From: Cymbomonas tetramitiformis
Lineage: Eukaryota > Chlorophyta > Pyramimonadophyceae > Pyramimonadales > Pyramimonadaceae
Reading direction: 5' to 3'
Length of the DNA: 64,000 nt
NCBI GenBank assembly: GCA_001247695.2
Contig: LGRX02027076.1
Span: forward strand, 1 to 64,000
Position 1 is the first letter of the stretch; each line of letters opens with the position of its first letter. The translations under genes were made by a program, and so were the position numbers. The notes beneath the pieces are model-generated. The model did no database searches. It had not been told where the DNA came from and saw only the letters and a list, made by a program, of their open reading frames with translations. Below are positions 57,515-64,000 of the stretch, in pieces.

Positions 57515-59118
57515 TCTATAGATTTTATCGGACATCACATATCTGAAGCAGGCCTATCCATCATCGAAGACAGGATCAGAGCAGTCATGGCAATTCCGCC
57601 TCCAGTGTCTTATGGTCCTACCGTTGGAAAGCAGCCTCTACGCCGTATGGCTAAAGATGGCAAGTCATCCCTTCGGTCATTCTTGGGCATGGTTGGTCAA
57701 TTTAGGAGATTCATACCAAAGTTCTCCAAAGTTGCCGAACCTCTCAATCGTCTCCTTAAAGATAATGCAGAGTTTGTCTGGGAAAATGAGCAGCAGCAGG
57801 CATTTGATAACCTCAAAAATGCCATCTGTAACGCTCCAGTATTGCAGCTCCCAGATCAGAAACTGCCATCTATTTTGGAGGTCGATGGATCAGGCACACA
57901 CGTTGGCCAAGTATTACTCCAGGATCATGGAAAAGGTATGAAGCCATGTGGCTATCACAGCGTCACTCTATCCGATACACAGAGACGTTGGCCTATTCCT
58001 GAGATCGAGCTATTTGCCATTGTGGAAGGCTTCCGATTCTTTCGCCACATCTTGTTGGGAGCTCCTGAGACTATTGTACGCTCAGATCATCAGCCACTGG
58101 TTTATTTCCAGACCAAATCCACACTGAGCCCCAAACAGGCACGGTGGTTGGATGAGCTCTCTGAATACAACTTCCGTATAGAGCACATTGCTGGCGAGAA
58201 GAATAAGGTTGCAGACGCACTCACGCGTATCTCTGCACTTTTTGAACTTACTGATTGTCTTCATTATATGGACATCAGCGAGGTCATTCCATCTGCAGAT
58301 CCTACATTCATTGCTCTTATATCTTCTTCATCAGCTCATCAGCTACACGACATCATTATATCCGAGTATGATCGTGACACATTTGCACAGACTATTTTGG
58401 CTAAACTGGCATCATCGACTTCGTCACAGTCAGTCAGCAGCTACAGCTTCGAGCTCATTCAGGGGTTGATCTATCGTAAGACCATATATGGCAGACAGCT
58501 GTACATTCCTCCAACAGCTAAAGTCCCCACAGATGACGGTGAGATCACACAACTTCGCCACATTCTTCTTCATGAGTGCCACTCAGCCACTATTTCTGGT
58601 CATGTAGGCAAAAATCGCCTGCTTCATCTTCTGCGTAGCCGGTATTATTGGCCAGGAATGACAACGGCAGCCATCAAGTACATTCGGGAGTGCCCCGTTT
58701 GTCAGCGCCAGAAAACGAGGCGACACAAGCCTTATGGTCAGGCACACATACGATATTCCGTGCCTAAGACAAAATGGCTTGATGTATCTCTTGATTGGAT
58801 CACTGATCTGCCTATCACCACTAATGGGCACGACAGTATATTTGTGGTAATGTGCCAATTCTCCCATCGTTGTCATCTCATTCCTTTCAGCATGACCTGG
58901 ACAGCTCAGCATACTGCTTCTATCTATATGCAGCATATCTTCAAGCTTCATGGTCTTCCGAGGAACATCATCTCAGATCGAGACCCCAGATTCACCTCTA
59001 CATTCTGGCAAACACTGTGGAAATCTACTGGTACGAGATTGTCCATGACATCGTCACACCATCCACAGTCGAATGCTGCCAATGAGAGAAGCCATGCCTT
59101 CATTGAGGATATCCTCAG
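57515..59118 (+). CDS. pol: Pol, RT thumb, RNase H and integrase N-terminal/core
   Basis: Continues the RT frame. RNase H of the gypsy type has ILEVDGSG, EIELFAIVEGFR, RSDHQPL and VADALTR, so its acidic residues are present. Integrase has an HHCC zinc site (HECHS, GHVGKNRLLHLL, CPVCQRQK). Its DDE core has D in WLDVSLDWI, D in SDRDPRF and E in NERSH. The frame runs to an intron-like insertion that begins at 59119 with GTAATT. Confidence 0.85.
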
Positions 59119-59199
59119 GTAATTTTCAAATTGTTGATTCATGATTTGATTTCACCATCCTCTGGTTTACAAACTGATTAGTAGTATTTTTCATCTCAG
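59119..59199 (+). other. 81-nt intron-like insertion in integrase
   Basis: It starts GTAATTTTC and ends TTTTTCATCTCAG, has a stop codon at once in the pol frame, and is bounded on both sides by the direct repeat CTCAGGT (59114-59120 and 59195-59201). Removing 59119-59199 keeps the pol frame and joins DIL-R to CCCNDTSANSWEDKL, the expected integrase text. Confidence 0.8.
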
Positions 59200-59929
59200 G
59201 TGTTGTTGCAATGATACTTCAGCCAATTCGTGGGAGGACAAGTTGCCTCTGGTGGAGTTTGCAATAAACAATACCGTTTCTGCATCAACTGGTTATTCAC
59301 CATTTTATCTCGACTCGATGGCGCAACCACTTTCGCCTCATGACCTGGTTATCACTATTCCGCCAGAAGCTCCTGTTCTAATACAAAGAGCTATTCGAGA
59401 TCATTTTGACCAGTACTCGGCTGTTCATGCCAACGCGGTAGACAACATTTCCCGAGCAGCAGAAATTAGCCAAGCCAGATTCAATAAGACTCACATGCCT
59501 AAGCAGTTTGCAGTTGGGCAGAAAGTTCTTTTACGGACCGAGTTTATTCAATGGACTGGTTTGACGGAGGCAGGCAGACACTTTAAGCAGCCATATATTG
59601 GGCCGTTCACTATTTCCAAAGTGCTTAGCCATGGACGTGCATACGAGTTAGATTTCGGAAATCTTGATATCCGTATTCATCCGGTACAGCCTGTATCCAG
59701 ATTAGAGCTGTACAATGACTCGATCCAAGCACCTTTGCCTCTGCCACAGATGATCACCGAAGAAGGGCAACCACTGTTTGAGATATCACATATACTCTCG
59801 GATAAGTTCACTAGAGGTGTCAAATACTATTTAGTACGATATGCAGGATACGGTCCTGAGCATGCCACCTGGGTCAAAGCCACAGAGCTGACCAATGCAG
59901 CAGACATTATAGCTGCCTATGAAGGCTAA
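59200..59929 (+). CDS. pol: Pol C-terminus: integrase end, GPF module and chromodomain
   Basis: LPLVEFAINNTVSASTGYSP is the conserved end of the integrase core region. VGQKVLL...PYIGPFTISKVL is the GPY/F module. The last ~55 residues (FEISHILSDKF, YYLVRYAGYGPEHATWVK, ADIIAAYEG) form a chromodomain. In chromoviruses the chromodomain steers integration to particular chromatin. Which histone mark is read cannot be told. Confidence 0.9.
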
Positions 59930-60934
59930 ACATTATATTAAGCCTTATGCCCTTACTTCTTGTAATATATACTAATACATGTCGATCATCTATATAACCT
60001 TGCTCTTAATGTTTATCATTATGTTGCATTGAAGCAGGAATTGATCCTTCCTTGCTAAAGGTGTAGTGAGCCTTGTTCAAAATCATACCCTTGCACAGAT
60101 ACGCACACATGCGAGATATCATATCTGTGGATAAATAAACACTGCTAAATGCTACCTTTGCCAAAACCGTGGTTTGTCATCGGATTCTTGGCCAGTCATC
60201 CGAAGCTACCGGAGACATCGACTGAGGTAGACGGAGTTGTGATCCTAAGTTGTGCTTGACAAACATGACTAAATAAATTTCACATTAGTACGTGGCGAAT
60301 CCATTCTCACTCATCGCGATAGATGTTCGTCAAAGCGTGCGTACTGGACAAAAACATTGGGGAGTTGAGCAGATCGGTTGAGGATTATAAGTCCAATTCC
60401 GTTAAGCAGGGCCACTCCGTTTGCATTAAAAACAAGCCCCAAAAAAATCGGGCTCCCCATCGCCACCTATGATCCTCCAAAGTGGCTTAAGGAGGGGAGG
60501 AAGGGTTGGGTGCACTATATCAGGCCGAGAATCGTTCGATTATAAATTGTTAAATCGTGGGATCATCGATCGCGCAAAGCGACGACGGCTAGCGCAAATA
60601 ATCCGTAACGTAGACTTCGGATGCTTTGAATCGTCTAGCACATACATGATAACGTGTGGATCAATCAGTAATCCAGCGTAGGATTGTATCGCGAAAACGC
60701 TCTTCATTGAACCTTGGAACGTCACTCAACGATACGATGTCCGGAAAGGTGGGCTACATCCTAAGAACTGTAAGGTGAGGGACTAAAGTGGACTCAGTTC
60801 CTCCCAATAACCTAAAAACACCATGAGGGACGCCTCAAATCGGTGTAAGAAGACTGGTACCAGCAAGAAGCGACAACAACAAAGACATCAAAGACATATA
60901 CAAGGTATGCCCGTTGTGAGGTCACAACTCTCTT
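59930..60934 (+). other. 3' untranslated part of the retrotransposon
   Basis: No coding is seen. 60730-60900 is also present in inverted orientation at 62220-62380, so it belongs to the element family. Confidence 0.7.
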
Positions 60935-60945
60935 AAGAGGGGAGA
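60935..60945 (+). promoter_or_regulatory. Polypurine tract
   Basis: AAGAGGGGAGA lies 2 bases before the right LTR. The same tract is conserved beside the inverted LTR copy near 62160. It primes plus-strand DNA synthesis. Confidence 0.8.
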
Positions 60946-60947
60946 TC

Positions 60948-61530
60948 TGTCAGGGTTATGACCGATGACATATGTGTCATACATGTCATACGTGTCATAC
61001 CATGTCATGTCATGTCATGTCATATATTATTATGACATTCGACAGTATGGGCGATCATGACTGTACAGGTCGAGTCGTGTCATACGTTTATGACAGTCGT
61101 CAGTACGGTCGACGATGACTGTACATGTCGCCAGATGATTATGTCACATCATCAGGCATCCCTGTCATCGCGAGTTCGTACTCCGAACTCGAAGATGACA
61201 GAGCAAAGATACATCTTGTCGATTCTTCAAGAACCATCTTTCGCTTTAGCATGCACGGAACATGCATGCGCAGCACGAACGAACTAGTCGTTTATACAAT
61301 GCTGGGCGTTCAACCTACGTCTCGGGTTCACAACCCAATGGCGGTACCATCTAAGATGATGGGAGACGTAGGTACTTAAGTGAGGAAGCGTTGTGCTTCA
61401 GCAGCTCTAGATTCATAGACTGCACTCACAAACCCGCACATACGTTCACTTGTGTATGCTGTTCAACTGCACAGTGATTATTGATAATATTGAATATTAT
61501 AACAGGGCTTGCATACCTCAGCCCTTATCA
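60948..61530 (+). repeat. Right LTR
   Basis: 583 bp, TG...CA. It is longer than the left LTR because of a segment around 61035-61100 that repeats the GACAGTC-GACAGTATGG and ACTGTACA(T/G)GTCG words. Confidence 0.9.
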
Positions 61531-62400
61531 TTAAGGAACCATCTGGCAATCGTTTTCTGTGTAGGCCTCCAGTCAAAGTTTCAAGGTTGTATATTCAACC
61601 TTTCAGACTATGCGGATGCTATTGAACAGTAGCAACTCGCAACAAGTATTGGTGGGTATGAGTGCAGTCTGGTATCCAGAATCCCCTGCTCGTACGAGCT
61701 CAATGCTCTCTCATATACCTCAATGTCCTCACGCCTCATAGGCGTTACCACCGCATCGGGCTGTGAACCCGAGAACATTGGGTGAACTAACAGTATCGGC
61801 TGATCGAATTAGCCATATGATACCCGCATGGTGTTCAATTCATGCTTGAAGCGAAGACGCGTCCCTTCAGAACAGTTTGTTCTTCAAGAACTGTCTTGCT
61901 TCATCATCGAGATGCTGTAATCAGCCTCTCGATGACAGATGTCACTCATGGTGAGTGGATGACAGACAAGATATTATGACTGTACATGTCATAGTCGCCC
62001 GTACTGACGATACTCGACGACTGTATGTCATTATAACATATGACATGACATGACATGACATGACATGACATGACATGACATGACATGACATGGTATGACT
62101 GTATGACACGTATGACATGTATGACACATATGTCATCGGTCATATCCCTGACAGATCTCCCCTCTTAATAGAGTTGTGACCTCACAATATAGGGTGCATA
62201 CCTTTATATATGTCTTTGATGTCTTTGTTGTTGAGCTGGTACCAGTCTTCTTACACCGATGAGGCGTCCCTCAAGGTGTTTTTAGGATATTGGGGGGAAC
62301 TGAGTCCACTTTAAACCCTCACCTTAGGCATTTAGCCCTACAGTTCTTAGGATGTAGCCCCCATGCGTATCGTATTTCAGAGTGACGTTTCAAGGTATCT
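61531..62400 (-). mobile_element. Inverted copy of a related LTR and 3' internal region
   Basis: Read on the minus strand, 62400-62155 matches the 3' internal region of the neighbouring element, including the polypurine tract. 62153 downward begins TGTCAGGGATATGACCGATG and continues as a diverged LTR with CGGGTTCACAGCCC and GAGTGCAGTC in common. Beyond its far end (about 61545) TGGTTCCTTAA resembles a primer-binding site. The remainder of this second element is not in the window on this side. Confidence 0.65.
62038..62092. repeat. (ATGAC)n simple repeat
   Basis: About ten perfect copies of ATGAC/TGACA within the inverted LTR. The forward LTRs carry 4-5 copies at the matching place. Confidence 0.95.
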
Positions 62401-63384
62401 TCCGAGGTTTACGTTACGGATAAATATAGCGTTGCCGTTCGTATCGTATTTCAGAGTGACGAATTAAAAACGATTATGTTTTCACGGCTTTATATAATGC
62501 ATCCATGTGCCTGGGGCACTACGACAGATGCTCGGAAATATGTTTTTGATTGAACGTGCAAAGGTACACAATTCGGATTTTATAATATACTGGATCAGGG
62601 CCAGATTGAGGTACAAACGATAATTCGGTTCCGAGTTCTGAAGGCTAAACACTTCTCAAGTGCTCTACTTATTCACTCGTCACTCAGGTTGCGGGGTCAA
62701 CCACTCGAGAGCCGATGTCACACTTCGGCTCAACGTTCAGTTCCCGATCCGATCTCATTTCTAATTCCGATTCATCATTCTCGATTCAGATGTTATGCCG
62801 ACAGGCTGACACGATGACTGCCCCACAGTACTGTCATACTACTGTACTGTCATACTGTCATACTGTCATAGCGTCATACTGTCATACTGTCATAACCTTA
62901 ATATCTGATATTCGATTTCATTGCCTTTTCAACCCCGATGCGAATCTGACCATTCTTCGAGGGTCTGACTGAGTTCCACGATGACACCCCCCACAGTACT
63001 GTCATACTACTATAGTGTCATAGTGTCATACTGTCATAGTGTCATAGTGTCATACTGTCATACCCCGGACATCTGGTATTCATTCTCATCGTGATTTCAA
63101 GCCCAATTCCACTGTCATCGTGCCAATCCCAGATTACCCCCGATGACACACATACGGACGCATAGGCATATCGGCTCACGCTGTGCCTCCGGGCACAACT
63201 CTCCCCCCTTAGGAGTGGTCTACCTCCTGGGATCACTCCGCTAAGGTACCCATCTAAGTTCCAGTTCTTAGGTTTTCTGGTTCCTTGCTGTTCCGAGTTC
63301 TTAGGTTCTCTGGTCCCTCTTCGAGCATAGTTTGCCTGCCGCTACCAGGGCACCACTTTCAAGAAGAAGGGTGCCACTTGGAAT
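62401..63384. other. Intergenic, with TGTCATAC arrays
   Basis: 62823-62893 and 62997-63064 are two arrays of 9-10 bp TGTCATACTG or TGTCATAGTG words lying outside any recognised LTR. 63220-63330 repeats a TTCTTAGGTT(C/T)TCTGG word. No gene is supported. The right end is the 3' flank of the methyltransferase gene. Confidence 0.6.
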
Positions 63385-64000
63385 CTAAAGCGGGTCTTCA
63401 GTGTCGCGGAGGCGTAAATGTCGGAAAAGTTGTCGTAGCAGGAGTGCTGGCACGGGATATACACTTGCAGATCGACCTGCTCCAGTCTGCTGCGGGTGAG
63501 GTCCAAGCTGAGCAGTCTCTGGGTGAGCACCGGTTGCCCATCTGCACGCACACGGTGTTGAAGTAGTACAGCGTAGCAGGGGCGAGGGTGGTGCTGAGTT
63601 CGTCCATATACAGGTGGGTTTCATGTACTGAGTACCGTACATGCAGTAAGTACACACCAGCGGTGGGGGAAGCTGGCGCATCATAGGGCGAAGCCGTAGC
63701 GCGTTAGGGAAGCGACCTCTGGGGTTTTCCATGAACCAATGTTTTGGCTCCAGGTAGTCAATGATCTGCAATGCTCGTCGTACGATTTTGTCAGCCTGGG
63801 GAAGGTCAGGGGGTCCACCAGTGGTGCGCGCTTGACTGTACTGCCTGCAGGGGGGACTTGCCCAAACAACATCGAAGAATCCAGGCGGGTATTGTCTGTA
63901 GTCCCATTGCAGGATGTCACACACATGAGTGGGTTGCCAGATATGTCCGGAGTCGAGGGTCACCACTGAAGCGGAGGGGAAGCAATTTAGGAATTCCCTC
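63385..64000 (-). CDS. Cytosine-C5 DNA methyltransferase-like protein, 5' part outside the window
   Basis: The frame is open to the window edge, so the gene starts beyond 64000; about 204 codons are seen. FDVVWASPPCRQYSQARTTG carries the Pro-Cys catalytic loop (motif IV) and HWFMENPRGR is the ENP form of motif VI. VVTLDSGHIWQPTHVCDILQ before them fits motifs II-III, and PVPALLLRQLF near the end fits the C-terminal helix. The layout and the short length resemble single-domain methylases found in phages, giant algal viruses and many protist genomes rather than plant MET1 or CMT enzymes. The target-recognition part (CTYCMYGTQYMKPTCIWTN onward) is short. The reaction would be methyl transfer from S-adenosylmethionine to cytosine. 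It may be of viral or transposon origin. Confidence 0.75.
   Translation of the reverse strand, partial: REFLNCFPSASVVTLDSGHIWQPTHVCDILQWDYRQYPPGFFDVVWASPPCRQYSQARTTGGPPDLPQADKIVRRALQIIDYLEPKHWFMENPRGRFPNALRLRPMMRQLPPPLVCTYCMYGTQYMKPTCIWTNSAPPSPLLRCTTSTPCACRWATGAHPETAQLGPHPQQTGAGRSASVYPVPALLLRQLFRHLRLRDTEDPL

Larger units (their letters stand above)
51161..61530 (+). mobile_element. Ty3/gypsy chromovirus-type LTR retrotransposon, 10.4 kb
   Basis: Two LTRs (51161-51708 and 60948-61530) both start TGTCAGGGTTATGACC and end CAGCCCTTATCA. A primer-binding-like site sits 1 nt inside the left LTR and a purine tract just before the right LTR. Internal order is a 3 kb AT-rich leader, gag with a CCHC knuckle, a protease remnant, reverse transcriptase, RNase H, integrase with a GPF module, and a terminal chromodomain. 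That is the Ty3/gypsy order with integrase after RNase H, chromodomain clade. No target duplication is found at the outer ends (TCCCT versus TTAAG). The LTRs are near-identical apart from repeat-number differences and a ~70 bp segment extra in the right one, suggesting a recent insertion. Confidence 0.9.

Noticed and set aside
51156..61535. 5-bp target duplication for the chromovirus
   Set aside because: The outer flanks are TCCCT and TTAAG, which do not match. The insertion borders seem to have been reworked.
63398..63655. Alternative 85-codon frame overlapping the methyltransferase
   Set aside because: The main frame keeps both the upstream motifs and the C-terminal PVPALLLRQLF helix, so no frameshift is needed.

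Overview
The window looks like nuclear DNA of a unicellular green alga, probably a flagellate such as a prasinophyte. This is inference. Genes are GC-rich and split by many short GT-AG introns, and the commonest 5' splice site is GTGCG(T/C/A), a choice seen in GC-rich green algae. Plant-type CCCTAAA telomere words are scattered inside the chromosome arm, and a chromodomain Ty3/gypsy element is present. Nothing bacterial (operons, ribosome binding sites) is visible.

Layout. 1-3020: nested tandem repeats (656-672 bp units holding a block of ~200 bp units) that share one protein-like module on the minus strand. 4259-31601, minus strand: one very large or two adjacent SFI1-like (centrin-binding repeat) genes. 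For the downstream gene (4259-13189) I can place 14 exons whose phases all agree and which give a 1,511-codon protein. The upstream gene (14130-31601) has about 26 exons, and its first introns are each packed with a different minisatellite. 35658-40649, plus strand: a single-exon 1,663-codon protein with a TIR-like N-terminal domain and about 31 kinesin-light-chain-type TPRs.

From about 40.7 kb the base composition turns AT-rich and mobile DNA dominates. 44258-50291 is a 6.0 kb element with perfect 22-bp terminal inverted repeats and a 4-bp TAAG target duplication. It also carries large inverted subterminal repeats, a small four-exon gene, a 104-bp satellite, a GTAC-dense tract and a tRNA-like cloverleaf. 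51161-61530 is a chromovirus-type LTR retrotransposon with near-identical LTRs. It has gag, a damaged protease, reverse transcriptase, RNase H, integrase and a chromodomain, plus an 81-nt intron-like insertion in integrase. A second related LTR copy lies next to it in opposite orientation (61531-62400). The window ends inside a virus/phage-like cytosine-C5 DNA methyltransferase gene (63385-64000, minus).

The SFI1-like genes most likely encode scaffolds for centrin fibres at basal bodies or flagellar roots. The TIR-like/TPR protein has the layout of an intracellular sensor or innate-immune effector. These roles rest on family resemblance only. Exon borders were placed by eye from splice motifs and reading phase.
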